From positions 1 through 24,235 of the forward strand of contig NZ_JAAXYO010000087.1 in assembly GCF_018854015.1 (NCBI RefSeq): DNA of 24,235 nt, written 5' to 3'. Below the pieces are notes generated by a model. That model was not told the origin of the DNA. It ran no database searches and saw nothing but the letters and a program-made list of their open reading frames with translations. Numbering within the stretch: position 1 is the stretch's first letter; every line of letters starts with the position of its first letter. This document shows positions 1-7,615 of this stretch, piece by piece. This stretch comes from Igneacidithiobacillus copahuensis. GTDB lineage: Bacteria; Pseudomonadota; Gammaproteobacteria; Acidithiobacillales; Acidithiobacillaceae. The position numbers and the translations under genes were made by a program.

Positions 1-45
1 CCAGGGTGCAATCCTTGCAAGGTGCCAACCCCTTGCGAAAGCCCG
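1..45. repeat. Partial copies of an 18-bp repeat built on CCCTTGCAGGG
   Basis: The stretch holds about two and a half units of the form CCTTGCAGGGTGC + 3-5 bases. The core CCTTGCAAGG is palindromic. The same unit occurs twice in tandem at 6232-6270 inside recJ, where it is read as NPLQGA. Here the reading frame of the host gene differs, so the repeat is conserved as DNA rather than as peptide. Confidence 0.6.
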
Positions 46-300
46 GTCGTCATCATCAGCGACACCAATCTGGACCATGGCTTACTCCGAAAAAATGCCA
101 ATTGGCTCGCTGGCCTTGGCGTGAAGGACATGACAATCCGCTACTTTCCCGCAAGATCCTTGATAGAACTCATCCGCATGGACCAGCAGCGACCATATCC
201 GGTTGGTGCTTCCGTTCTTCGGGAGCAACTACGAAAAATCCAGCCGGAAGAAGCGTATTGGTGTGCTATAGAGGCGGCACTGCTCGGGAAGATTGCGTAA
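1..300 (+). CDS. 3' part of an unrecognised protein (left-truncated by window edge)
   Basis: The frame is open from base 1 to a TAA at 298-300, so this is probably the end of a longer gene; a GTG at 22 is the only nearby internal start and has no convincing ribosome binding site. The last ~85 residues look like a normal soluble protein (hydrophobic strand VVIIS, then amphipathic helices, ending in ALLGKIA). I do not recognise the family. The first 15 residues (proline- and cysteine-rich) are encoded by an 18-bp repeat that also occurs inside recJ, there in another frame. The alternative overlapping frame (6-497) has a low-complexity, Arg/Gly/Ser-rich composition and is less protein-like. Confidence is moderate that it is coding, nil on function. 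Confidence 0.5.
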   Translation, partial: PGCNPCKVPTPCESPVVIISDTNLDHGLLRKNANWLAGLGVKDMTIRYFPARSLIELIRMDQQRPYPVGASVLREQLRKIQPEEAYWCAIEAALLGKIA

Positions 301-681
301 GTTGTCGGTACAAGGGGGGCGGATTGGATCTCGGGCCTTGTTTCATCCGCTTGCGCGGGAATCCATGCCATTCATGGCGTGGTGGAATGGCGCGGCAGGT
401 GTCACCTGCCAATTCCAGCCTCTACCTGTCAATCGGCACCGCATGCCTGCTGCAAACCCCGCCTGTATCCGGGCATTCTTGTCACTCATGCATGTAGCGG
501 AACCTGCCAAAGGCCGTTCCATTTGCCTATATACCTGAATCCTTGGCCCAGCTTTTGCGTGTACCCTAATTCCGCGATCGAATAGGGATTAAGTTGTTTT
601 AAGGCCCCGATCTGTAACGTGTTCTGGTAGAATGGTCTCGACCAAAAGAATCACCTACCGGGTGTAGATACAGGAGGGCCG
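301..681. other. Gene-poor spacer with one strong palindrome, left of the IS fragment
   Basis: No convincing gene is seen. The notable structure is the interrupted palindrome at 383-417. The last 20 bases form the leader of the IS1380-type fragment, with AGGAGG five bases before its ATG. Confidence 0.5.
383..417. repeat. Interrupted palindrome (GGCAGGTG-T-CACCTGCC inside TGGAAT...ATTCCA)
   Basis: Bases 394-410 are a perfect 8-1-8 inverted repeat and are flanked by a second matching pair, TGGAAT at 383-388 and ATTCCA at 412-417. No T-run follows on either strand, so it is not an obvious intrinsic terminator. It lies 94 bp after the stop of the first gene. It could be an operator, a termination/processing hairpin or an insertion-element scar. 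Confidence 0.6.
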
Positions 682-837
682 ATGAAGAAAGTGGCACAAA
701 GTGTGCTTCCGTTCAAGCTGGCGGCGACGGATGAACTCATGACCGCGCAGGCGGGATTGGTGCTTCACGGAGAGTTTATCAGCATAATTTTCGAGAAAAC
801 CAGGGGTTTTGCCGAAAAAGTGTCAAAGATGGGTTAG
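682..837 (+). pseudogene. IS1380-family transposase, N-terminal fragment
   Basis: The 51-codon reading frame starts with an excellent ribosome binding site (AGGAGG at 672-677). The residues LPFKLAATDELMTAQAGLVL are, from memory, typical of the N-terminus of IS1380-type DDE transposases, which are usually about 430-460 aa. Only the first ~32 residues look like transposase; the rest (ISIIFEKTRGF...) has no match I recognise and is probably the far end of the element after an internal deletion. No DDE catalytic residues remain, so it cannot encode an active enzyme. Its TAG overlaps the TAA of the convergent porin gene (both within 834-837), so the breakpoint sits exactly at the porin 3' end. Confidence 0.75.
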
Positions 838-1937
838 AAAAAGGCGATGTTCGCACGCAGAATAAACACCAAGGCAGCGGGATTAACGCCACTGGGGTGG
901 ATCACATACTGTAAGTCGGGCTGGATACTGACATGGCGATCGATAGGCACCATGTCATTGATCTCTATGGTGGTTTCGGCATGCGGTGCGCCCCGTATCC
1001 AGGCCCTGGCCATCCCCATGCTCACGGTATCTTTGGGTCGCGCCGACCAGAAATCCCGCAGGCGGAGACCCGCCCCCAGATACCAGGGAATCGGATTGAC
1101 GGGCTGAGGCGATGCACCAATTTGCAGGAAACTGGCCCAATCCATTCCGGATTCCTTCCAGCGGTATTCCCCGATGCCATACCACCCCGCGGTTTGTGGG
1201 CCCAGGACGGTGGCATACCGGGTAGCTTGCCGGTTGTACCAGATTCCCCCTTTCAGGGTGTACTTGCCGGAACCCGCGGGAGCCGTATGATCGAGCTCCA
1301 GATAGGAGATGCCGCCCCGGCCAACGGGATGTTGGAAGGGATGAAATCCGTCCGCGCCGAAGAGGCCGGTTTGCACGGTCCATGCCCCCCAGGCATAGGC
1401 CGCCATCACGCCCAGGCTGGAATACGGATAGGTGGGTGTGCCAGGTAGATTGCCGCTGATGACGGGCATGATGCCGAAGGAGGCGTTGAAAAGATCTCCG
1501 CACACGCCGGCGTCATTGAAATAATCATTGGGATTGATCAATCCTATCCGCAAGATAAGGTGGCTCAATGCTTGGCGGTAATAGGCTTTATAGAGATGGC
1601 CCATACTATGCGTAGTCAGGTTGGATACCCCCTGAACATCGCCAACATAATTTTCTGGATTCCCCGCCTCGATCCCTTCGGCGGTCACCACAAGGTGCCC
1701 GCCCGACCATAAGCCAGCCCGGCGGCTGCTCCAGGCCAGACCGAATTTGGCCACCAGATCCGCCACGCTTCCCTGCTGTATTCCACCTGCCAAGTTGCTG
1801 ATGGTTTCGCTGTAGATGCGCAGATCCGGCGAGATACCCAGTCCAATATCATCTGCTGCGGAACATGCAGATGCCCACGCCATCACCATACAAAAGATTC
1901 CCGCTTTTGGCGTTATTTCGGCTATTGCCCATTTCAT
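834..1937 (-). CDS. OprB-family carbohydrate-selective porin
   Basis: The 367-aa protein has an N-terminal signal peptide (basic start, hydrophobic IFCMVMAWASA, likely cleavage near SACSA-ADD). It then runs as alternating aromatic/glycine-rich beta segments and ends in phenylalanine, the usual outer-membrane barrel terminus. Motifs such as LFNASFGIMPVIS, GVMAAYAWGAWTVQTGLF and the closing YVIHPSG...AALVFILRANIAFF are those of the OprB/COG3659 family. These porins form outer-membrane channels, classically for sugars; the substrate here is unknown. The start is supported by GGAGG four bases upstream. It lies downstream of, and in the same direction as, the APC permease (139-bp gap). The 3' end abuts an IS1380 remnant but the barrel end looks complete. 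Confidence 0.85.
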   Translation of the reverse strand: MKWAIAEITPKAGIFCMVMAWASACSAADDIGLGISPDLRIYSETISNLAGGIQQGSVADLVAKFGLAWSSRRAGLWSGGHLVVTAEGIEAGNPENYVGDVQGVSNLTTHSMGHLYKAYYRQALSHLILRIGLINPNDYFNDAGVCGDLFNASFGIMPVISGNLPGTPTYPYSSLGVMAAYAWGAWTVQTGLFGADGFHPFQHPVGRGGISYLELDHTAPAGSGKYTLKGGIWYNRQATRYATVLGPQTAGWYGIGEYRWKESGMDWASFLQIGASPQPVNPIPWYLGAGLRLRDFWSARPKDTVSMGMARAWIRGAPHAETTIEINDMVPIDRHVSIQPDLQYVIHPSGVNPAALVFILRANIAFF

Positions 1938-2076
1938 GGGTCCTCCATCTATAGAATAAGATCAATCAGTAGCTGGTCGTTTTCGAGATGGGACTGCTCA
2001 ACGAAAAGTGTCCGATCCCAATTGAATAACGATTTGTCCAAGCGGATATAATCCGCAGGAGATAGTTCCCGGCAAT
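1938..2076. other. Short spacer between permease and porin
   Basis: No gene and no clear intrinsic terminator is seen in these 139 bp. The porin ribosome binding site lies at its left end. Co-transcription with the permease is possible but unproven. Confidence 0.4.
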
Positions 2077-3492
2077 TCAGGACCCAGAGGATTCGACGAT
2101 GCCCAGTTTGCGGCCACGTTCAGCAGAGAGCTTGCGGGCGCGCAACTGGGTATAGAACAAGGCGGGAAGCAGGGCGGCAAACCACAGGGCCAGCGACCAG
2201 CCAAGCGGATAAGCCAAAGGAATGAGAGACTCCCAGAGTACCCACCAGAAAAGCAGGGTTGCTACGATTGGCAACAGAAGATGGAAAAGCAGTCGTGTCA
2301 GCCATGCGTCACCGGTTGCCGGCAAGCGAATCAAGGCCACATTCATCAGGGTATGGGCCGTGACCAGACCGATCAGTACCGCCGTGGTCATCACATTAAA
2401 CCCGTTACTCGGACCAAAGAGCAGACCAAAGAGGATGGCCAAACTGAGGGCCAGTCCGGCAAGCAGGTTGATGGCCGCTTGTGGGGCACGTTGGCCGTTC
2501 ACGATGGCGAAACGGGTGTGAAGCAGGCGGTCGCGAGCAATGGCGAAAAGCACCCGCGCTGAACCGTTGAGCAGGGCGAGACCATCGGCCATGGCGCTGT
2601 TGATGGCAAGAATGACCAGTGCCGCCGCGCCCCAAAAGCCCAGGTAGCGCTGAAAAACGACCACTCCAGGGGCACCATTGCGGGCAAAGGATTGCATGTC
2701 ATGTATACCCCAGCCGACGGTCAGCGCGTAGGCAGAGAGTACCAGCGCCGCCCCCACCAGGGTCAGCGAAACCAGCGCGGCTTTGCCAATCACGCGCCCG
2801 TTCTGGGTGCGTACGCCGCGCGCCTCTTCACCGAGCGGGGTATGGCTGCCGATACCAATGAAGCTGGTAATGGCGAAGATCATGCCCATCGCCACCCCTT
2901 TGAAACCCACCGCCGTTGCATCGAAAGGCGCCCACGGCTGTGTTGGAGCCACTTGACTGATGATGAACAATGAACTGCCGACCAGAAAAATGATCTCCAG
3001 CAGGCTGGTCAAGGCAACAACGCGAATGCTCGGTCGGATGCCGGCAATGCTCAGCAGCCAGGGAACGCCGATAAAAAATAGGATGCTGATGATCCAGAAC
3101 CAGGACGGGAGAGCAATCCCGTTGCTGCGCGCGAGGGCCGGCAAAAACACGCCACCAACGTAGACGGGAATGCCCCCGACACTGAGTGTTTGATAGAAAA
3201 TGACCATAAAGCCGGTGAGCATGGCGGCGCGTGGACCCAATCCGGCAGAGACGAAGCTATAGTAACCACCAGCCGAGCCACGATGTTTGGTGAGGTGATA
3301 AATCGTGTTTACCTCGATAAACATCAGCAGAAACGCGGCGAGATAAGAGAGCGGCATGGCGACCAGGGCGAAGGCAGCGCCGGCCGTCATAAAGGCGACC
3401 ACATCGCAGGTGGGGGCCATGCCAGAAATACTCTGTCCGACCAGTCCCCAGAAGCTCACAACATCTTTGTGAAGAGTCGTATTTTCAGTCAT
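2077..3492 (-). CDS. APC-superfamily amino acid permease
   Basis: The 471-aa polytopic inner-membrane protein has about twelve hydrophobic segments. The first segment carries the family's unwound-helix signature (GLVGQSISGMAP, residues ~16-27), and FIGIGSHTPLGEEARG (~214-229) matches the conserved TM6/loop region of amino acid/polyamine/organocation transporters. NSAMADGLALLNGSARVLFAIARD (~300-323) is the typical TM8 region. Substrate cannot be read from sequence. The start ATG has a modest AGAGA ribosome binding site. A perfect 15-bp palindrome lies just upstream (3508-3522), suggesting control by a dimeric regulator. The porin gene follows in the same direction, so the pair may serve uptake of one nutrient (inference). 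Confidence 0.85.
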   Translation of the reverse strand: MTENTTLHKDVVSFWGLVGQSISGMAPTCDVVAFMTAGAAFALVAMPLSYLAAFLLMFIEVNTIYHLTKHRGSAGGYYSFVSAGLGPRAAMLTGFMVIFYQTLSVGGIPVYVGGVFLPALARSNGIALPSWFWIISILFFIGVPWLLSIAGIRPSIRVVALTSLLEIIFLVGSSLFIISQVAPTQPWAPFDATAVGFKGVAMGMIFAITSFIGIGSHTPLGEEARGVRTQNGRVIGKAALVSLTLVGAALVLSAYALTVGWGIHDMQSFARNGAPGVVVFQRYLGFWGAAALVILAINSAMADGLALLNGSARVLFAIARDRLLHTRFAIVNGQRAPQAAINLLAGLALSLAILFGLLFGPSNGFNVMTTAVLIGLVTAHTLMNVALIRLPATGDAWLTRLLFHLLLPIVATLLFWWVLWESLIPLAYPLGWSLALWFAALLPALFYTQLRARKLSAERGRKLGIVESSGS

Positions 3493-3507
3493 CTTGCGGT
3501 CTCTTTA

Positions 3508-3522
3508 TGCAACTATGTTGCA
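3508..3522. promoter_or_regulatory. Perfect palindrome TGCAAC-TAT-GTTGCA upstream of the permease
   Basis: The 6-3-6 inverted repeat lies 15 bp before the permease ATG on the minus strand. A TTGACA hexamer (minus strand, 3554-3549) lies further upstream, without a convincing -10. The palindrome would be in or near the transcript start, a typical operator position. Confidence 0.45.
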
Positions 3523-3567
3523 CTTATGGTTGTTCGCGACGGCTCTCTTGTCAAGATGGTTCTGAGG

Positions 3568-3667
3568 CCCAAACCCCGCGATTGCCTTATGCAGCGTGAC
3601 CGGTAAACGGAAGTCACCGATCTTTTGCGTCGATTCCTGGCAGGCAACTGGGCGGTGACGATGGGAC
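3568..3667. repeat. 100-bp direct repeat, copy 1
   Basis: Matches 4674-4773 in the same orientation over exactly 100 bp with 6 mismatches by eye and no gaps. It lies between the permease start and the toxin gene. Read on the minus strand it is open (…ESTQKIGDFRLPVTLHKAIAGFG…), so it may be an old coding fragment or an IS end; I do not recognise it. Confidence 0.85.
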
Positions 3668-3747
3668 GGGGGGTGCGGGTGACGCCGCTGCGCTAGGAGC
3701 AGTTGCGGGAGCACTTGGGCGAGCGATGTCCAGAAGGCCGCTGCGCG

Positions 3748-4101
3748 TCAGGGCGCAGGATCGATGACGCTTGTTACGCGGTTGATAATCTCCCGCGTCG
3801 TCTGGACGTCCAGAGTTTCGATGTATTGCGCATCGGATCGTGCATAGAGGTCAAAAGTACGCATTTGATGACAAACCGCCATCCCCGTCGTGTCATGCCC
3901 GGAGATAGGTACCGTCAAGCCGCGCAATCTCGCATAAGCTCCTCCCGAGGTAATCGGCACCAAGGTTACGAGCCCAAGCCGGTTGATCTCCACAGGGGTA
4001 ATGACTACCCAGCGATGCCGGTCACGCATTTCGTGGCCGGCTACTGGGTTGGGGTCTAGCCAGTACACATCACCTGGCTTGGGAACACGTCGGCCAATCA
4101 T
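3748..4101 (-). CDS. MazF/PemK-type mRNA interferase toxin
   Basis: The 117-aa protein has the family layout: GDVYWLDPNPVAGHEMRDRHRWVVITP near the N-terminus (residues 10-36), then the core strand LVTLVPITSGG (~44-54) and a C-terminal CHQMRTFDLYAR (~77-88) corresponding to the conserved Q-x-(R/K)-x-x-D segment. Members cleave mRNA, halting translation, and are neutralised by the cognate antitoxin. Length is normal (about 110-120 aa). Its ATG overlaps the antitoxin stop by one base (TGATG), so translation is coupled. Catalytic residues are present and it looks intact. Confidence 0.88.
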   Translation of the reverse strand: MIGRRVPKPGDVYWLDPNPVAGHEMRDRHRWVVITPVEINRLGLVTLVPITSGGAYARLRGLTVPISGHDTTGMAVCHQMRTFDLYARSDAQYIETLDVQTTREIINRVTSVIDPAP

Positions 4102-4370
4102 CAGCCGATCTCTCTCCCCCTCGGAGCGCCATTACGTACCCAGGTGGTTTCCGTGCTCAAGGACTGCACGTCCATTTCCGATAGCCCCTCCAGCAATTCC
4201 TTGACGGAATAGCGCCGACGCTCTCCGTGCAAAGGTTTCAATAACAACCCATGGTCAAAAACTTCGACCTGAAGCGCGTCGCCCAACCTCAGTGCCAACG
4301 CCTTCAAAGTCTCTGTGGGCAAGGTCACTACGGACGCCCCGCCCTGCTTGCGAATCTTGGTAATCTGCAT
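4101..4370 (-). CDS. MazE/PemI-type AbrB-fold antitoxin
   Basis: The 89-aa protein starts MQITKIRKQGGASVVTLPTE, a swapped-hairpin AbrB/MazE DNA-binding domain (residues 1-45). The C-terminal tail (RRYSVKELLEGLSEMD…) should bind the toxin. The start at 4370 is preferred because GAGAG lies 8 bases upstream; the frame also has ATGs at 4376 and 4385 and a GTG at 4391. Antitoxin-first order and the TGATG junction with the toxin are typical. The protein probably autorepresses its own promoter. Confidence 0.85.
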   Translation of the reverse strand: MQITKIRKQGGASVVTLPTETLKALALRLGDALQVEVFDHGLLLKPLHGERRRYSVKELLEGLSEMDVQSLSTETTWVRNGAPRGREIG

Positions 4371-4406
4371 CTTCATTGCTCTCATAACCACGCGCCACCA
4401 GCGAAC

Positions 4407-4435
4407 AGATTAGCGCGCGTGCTACTATTGTGCAA
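4407..4435 (-). promoter_or_regulatory. Candidate promoter of the toxin-antitoxin operon
   Basis: On the minus strand TTGCAC (4435-4430), a 17-bp spacer and TAATCT (4412-4407) lie 37 bp before the antitoxin ATG. Each hexamer matches consensus at only three positions, but spacing and location are right. Confidence 0.3.
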
Positions 4436-4443
4436 CTACCACT

Positions 4444-4471
4444 AAAAGCCCCGCCGCAGCGAAGCTGGGGC
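4444..4471 (-). terminator. Hairpin terminator after the MFS remnant
   Basis: Minus strand reads GCCCCAGC-TTC-GCTG...GGGGC followed by TTTT (4447-4444). It lies 15 bp after the stop of the transporter fragment and upstream of the antitoxin, so it would also insulate mazEF from read-through. Confidence 0.5.
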
Positions 4472-4485
4472 AGGGCCGGTGGAGC

Positions 4486-4674
4486 TCAGATGTGGGCGGC
4501 GTCGCTGTGGCCGCGTATCGGCAACACGTTGTCTTCCCCACTCACCTCTTCCAGGGTTTTGCCGCTCGGTTCGGGGATGAAGAATACGGTCAGCAACAGA
4601 CCGGCGAGGGCGAAGAAGAACGTGACCATCAAGGTGCCATGCAGTCCGAAGTCCTGCAACATGACGGGGAAAAC
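4486..4674 (-). pseudogene. C-terminal fragment of an MFS transporter
   Basis: On the minus strand about 60 codons encode a hydrophobic helix (TLMVTFFFALAGLLLTVFFI) followed by PEPSGKTLEEVS and a short polar tail ending in TGA at 4488-4486. The PExxGKxLEE motif after the last helix is the C-terminal signature of sugar/phosphate-type MFS permeases. Upstream of 4674 homology ends at the edge of the 100-bp direct repeat, and a TAA lies in frame within it. The remaining ~11 helices are missing, so this is a remnant, probably cut by the same event that placed the repeat. Confidence 0.75.
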
Positions 4675-4773
4675 CCAAATCCCGCGATTGCCTTATGCAG
4701 CGTGACCGGTGAACGGAAGGCACCGATCTTTTGCGTCGATTCCTGGCAGGCAACGGGGCGTTAACGATGGGAC
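4674..4773. repeat. 100-bp direct repeat, copy 2
   Basis: Second copy of 3568-3667, same orientation, about 94% identical. It sits between the truncated transporter and recJ. The two copies bracket the toxin-antitoxin pair and the transporter remnant, 1.1 kb apart. Confidence 0.85.
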
Positions 4774-4844
4774 AGTGGTGTCCTGCAAAAAATGTGTCCC
4801 CTTTGCGGCACCATAGGGTTCAGGAGTGCCAAAAGGAACCTTTC

Positions 4845-6707
4845 ATGCTACTGACCATTGATCGAGATGCCTTGCAGGCGGCAGCCTTGCCGGGAGCAGC
4901 CCTGCCGGGAGCAGCCCTGCCGGCTGCAAGCCTGCCGATGCAGGTCCGCACGGAACCCGACCTGATTCGCCGTCTGCTGCTTGCGCGGGGAGCGGACCCG
5001 GATGACACACTGGACCTGAACACTCTCTATCCCCCTTTGGGGCCTCAAGGCATGTTGGGGATGCGGGAGGCGGTGGAAGGTATCCTTCATGCCATTCGTG
5101 AGCAGTGGCCCACGGTCATCGTGGGGGATTATGACGTGGATGGGGCCTGCGCCTCGGCCATTCTTCTGCATGGACTGGACCACGTGTTGCCAGTGCGCTC
5201 CATCGTCCCTGATCGTCTCAAGGAAGGCTACGGGCTGACCGAGTCGGTGGCCGACCGGATACCGGCGGATACGAAACTGGTCATCACGGTGGATAACGGC
5301 ATTTCGGCCCATGCGGGGATTTCTAAGCTGAAAGATCGCGGGATTCGGGTGATCGTGACCGATCATCACCTGGCAGGCCCCACCCGTCCGCCGGCGGATA
5401 TCATCGTCAATCCGAACCAGCCGGGATGTCCGTTCCCCGCCAAGTCCACCTGCGGGGCAGGAGTGGCGTGGTATCTCCTGTGGGCTTTACATGCGATTGC
5501 CGGGGATCGGGCCGTTTCAACATCCACACTGGAAAGCCTGCTGGATCTGGTGGCGATGGCGACGGTGGCCGACATGGTGCCTTTGGATCGCAACAATCGG
5601 GTGCTTGTGGCCAATGGTCTGCGGCGGATTCGGCAAGGACTGGTCAATCCGGGGCTGTCGGGCCTGATGGTGCATGCCGGGGTGGATTACAGACACATCA
5701 CCGAGCAGGATTTCGGGTTCAAGTTGGGGCCGCGTCTGAATGCGGCTGGACGACTGGCACACATCCAGACGGGCATCTGGCTGCTGCTGTCCAGGGATGC
5801 CCAGAACATCGACCAGTGGTCGCAGTTTCTGGACACCATGAATGCGCAGCGCAAAAGCATTCAGTCCGACATCGAGCGGGATGCGCTGGAGATCGTCAAT
5901 AGTCTCTCCATGAGCGATGATCCGGTGATCTGCGTGGGATCGGATCGCTGGCACAGCGGTGTCGTTGGGATTGTCGCCAGCAAGCTGAAAGAGCGGTACC
6001 AGCGTCCGGCATTCGTGTTTGCCTCGACGGGAGAAATGGAGCAGACGGCACAAGGGTCTGGACGTTCCATGCCCGGCTGGCACCTGCGGGATGCATTGGC
6101 ACTGGTGGATGCGCGGCATCCGGGGCTGATCAGCCGCTTTGGCGGCCATGCGATGGCGGCGGGACTATCCTTTCCCAAGGAGTATTTCAATGCGTTTCGA
6201 CAGGCCATCAATCAGGTGGCTCTTGAACAGAATCCCTTGCAGGGTGCGAACCCCTTGCAGGGAGCCAGTCATGGTAATCGTTTTGCCGAACAGGTCTGGT
6301 GCGACGGTCCGCTACGGGCGGATGAATTGAATCTGGAGATGGCGCGGTCGATCCAGATGGCCGGTCCCTGGGGGCAGGGCTTTCCGGAACCGTTGTTCGA
6401 GAATGATTTCGTCGTCATGGGCAGCCGGAAGCTGAATGGTGGTCACTGGAAGCTGGAGCTGGCACTGGCAGGTAACATCGTCGGGAATGAAAGAGTGGAA
6501 GCCGTTCACTTTCTGGATGGTCGGGAAACGGGAGAGATTCCGGAAGTGGGAACGCGGATTCGTGGGCGCTACCAGATGGGCATCAACCGGTGGAAGGGAA
6601 GGGAAACCTTGCAGATACAGCTCAGGCAGGTGATGCCATCACCCGCGCCAGAGATCGGGAAGCTGCCGGTATCATCCCCTGCATGGAGAAATCCGGCAGC
6701 CTGGTAA
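4845..6707 (+). CDS. recJ: Single-stranded-DNA-specific exonuclease RecJ
   Basis: The 620-aa protein is a DHH-family 5'-3' ssDNA exonuclease used in recombinational repair. Visible motifs in order: DYDVDG (95-100), ITVDNG (147-152), TDHH (172-175), VADMVPLD (241-248), GPRLNAAGRL (295-304), WHSGVVGIVAS (369-379), GRSMPGWHLRDAL (406-418), GGHAMAAG (433-440, DHHA1 domain). A C-terminal OB-like domain starts near 485 with GPWGQGFPEPLF (508-519). All metal-binding motifs are intact. The start at 4845 is chosen for AAGGAA six bases upstream; the frame stays open 38 codons further but that part lies in the 100-bp repeat. Two repeat-encoded insertions are odd: LPGAALPGAALP near 15-31 and NPLQGANPLQGA at 463-474. 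The setting among mobile fragments suggests an element-borne paralogue (inference). Confidence 0.92.
   Translation: MLLTIDRDALQAAALPGAALPGAALPAASLPMQVRTEPDLIRRLLLARGADPDDTLDLNTLYPPLGPQGMLGMREAVEGILHAIREQWPTVIVGDYDVDGACASAILLHGLDHVLPVRSIVPDRLKEGYGLTESVADRIPADTKLVITVDNGISAHAGISKLKDRGIRVIVTDHHLAGPTRPPADIIVNPNQPGCPFPAKSTCGAGVAWYLLWALHAIAGDRAVSTSTLESLLDLVAMATVADMVPLDRNNRVLVANGLRRIRQGLVNPGLSGLMVHAGVDYRHITEQDFGFKLGPRLNAAGRLAHIQTGIWLLLSRDAQNIDQWSQFLDTMNAQRKSIQSDIERDALEIVNSLSMSDDPVICVGSDRWHSGVVGIVASKLKERYQRPAFVFASTGEMEQTAQGSGRSMPGWHLRDALALVDARHPGLISRFGGHAMAAGLSFPKEYFNAFRQAINQVALEQNPLQGANPLQGASHGNRFAEQVWCDGPLRADELNLEMARSIQMAGPWGQGFPEPLFENDFVVMGSRKLNGGHWKLELALAGNIVGNERVEAVHFLDGRETGEIPEVGTRIRGRYQMGINRWKGRETLQIQLRQVMPSPAPEIGKLPVSSPAWRNPAAW
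4878..4940 (+). repeat. 15-bp tandem repeat inside recJ (LPGAA units)
   Basis: About four units of CCTTGCCGGGAGCAG, decaying to the right (last unit CCTGCCGGCTGCAAG), encode LPGAALPGAALPAASLP near the N-terminus. Length variation would keep the frame because the period is 15. Confidence 0.75.
6232..6270 (+). repeat. 18-bp tandem repeat inside recJ (NPLQGA units)
   Basis: Two units of roughly AACCCCTTGCAGGGTGCG encode NPLQGANPLQGA between the DHHA1 and OB-like domains, a place where a linker insertion would be tolerated. The same unit occurs at 1-45. Confidence 0.75.
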
Positions 6708-6725
6708 CGCCTGGCACATGGTGAC

Positions 6726-7586
6726 CTAACCTTCAATGAATCGCTTGATTCGATCAAGCACATCATGAGTGCCACGCTGCAGATTGAATACAGGCACTCC
6801 CCACCGATCAGCCAGGGCGATGGCCTGGCCGGTCCCGCCGGTAGCTCTTGTGCGCTGGGCCTCACTTTCGCAGCCATCCGCTGTCCAGCAGACCACGAAG
6901 TCTACCGGACTGCGTAAGTCCGCACCCAATATCTGGTGGCTGTTGCGGGCCATGAATGCCCGTGCGGGATCTTTCAGCGACTTCCATCCAGGATGCAGGA
7001 GCGCGGCGACACGCCAGGCATCAGAAAGTGGTAAGGATTGCACCGTGCCGGGGCGGTCAATCGGCTTTCTCCCGTTAAAGCCCGGCCACGGCAGATAAAT
7101 CTCTTTCGTGGCGGCGCCACTCTCGAATGCTGAATCAGCGCCAGAAGCCCCTCCGGACAACAATGTGTATCCCCAAGGCTCTTTCCCGGACAATCGTTGC
7201 GCGATGCGCTTCATCAAGTCCAGAATGTGCGGCGGCGTGTCTCTGGAACCGATGCCGGCGTAACGGAAAGATGGCGGCCTCCCGCTTCTCAGGGCCTCCA
7301 GCCGTTCGCTGTCCAGTACCGCCGCGATGATTTCTCCATGGCACTTCGATGGCGCGCAATGGCAGACCAATGGTTGGCCTGCTCGAATGCCGAGCAAAGC
7401 CGTACAGACCACCGGATCGCGCTCTGCAATGCGGGCATCCAGCCAGGCGCGATACTTCTCGATGACCGTATCCCGGTCGCCGTCCAGGCCGATGGCATAC
7501 GGGTTGCCCAAGGGAGACGGGCGCATGATGGACACGGCATCGGGGCCGACCATATCTATGTCACGATTCAGGATGGGATGGCTCAT
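6726..7586 (-). CDS. DUF4326 domain fused to a SLOG/DprA-like nucleotide-binding domain
   Basis: The 286-aa protein has two parts. Residues 1-95 match DUF4326: LNRDIDMVGPDAVSIMRPSPLGNPY with the Cys/His cluster CHCAPSKCHGEII (75-87). Residues 107-275 resemble the SLOG (Rossmann-like, DprA/LOG-type) fold: YAGIGSRDTP (109-118), LLSGGASGADSAFESGA (142-158), IYLPW (163-167) and a late strand DFVVCWTADG (229-238). SLOG domains bind nucleotides or nucleotide-derived signals; DUF4326 has no settled function and is common in phages and mobile elements. The start at 7586 is chosen because the domain begins there; the frame extends to 7631, overlapping the upstream gene by 16 bp. It converges on recJ with an 18-bp gap and is probably co-transcribed with the 230-aa gene. 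Confidence 0.8.
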   Translation of the reverse strand: MSHPILNRDIDMVGPDAVSIMRPSPLGNPYAIGLDGDRDTVIEKYRAWLDARIAERDPVVCTALLGIRAGQPLVCHCAPSKCHGEIIAAVLDSERLEALRSGRPPSFRYAGIGSRDTPPHILDLMKRIAQRLSGKEPWGYTLLSGGASGADSAFESGAATKEIYLPWPGFNGRKPIDRPGTVQSLPLSDAWRVAALLHPGWKSLKDPARAFMARNSHQILGADLRSPVDFVVCWTADGCESEAQRTRATGGTGQAIALADRWGVPVFNLQRGTHDVLDRIKRFIEG

Positions 7587-7615
7587 GGCGCAGATCGAAG
7601 CGCGAAACTTGGCAA

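Noticed and set aside
6..497. 163-aa rightward frame at the left edge
   Set aside because: Composition is Arg/Gly/Ser/Cys-rich without ordered segments, it overlaps the more protein-like frame 1-300 and crosses the palindrome at 383-417.
4878..4940. Short tandem repeats as a CRISPR array
   Set aside because: Units of 15 bp without spacers, in frame inside recJ, and no cas genes.
5517..6149. 210-aa minus-strand frame inside recJ
   Set aside because: Antisense of conserved RecJ motifs; no independent support.
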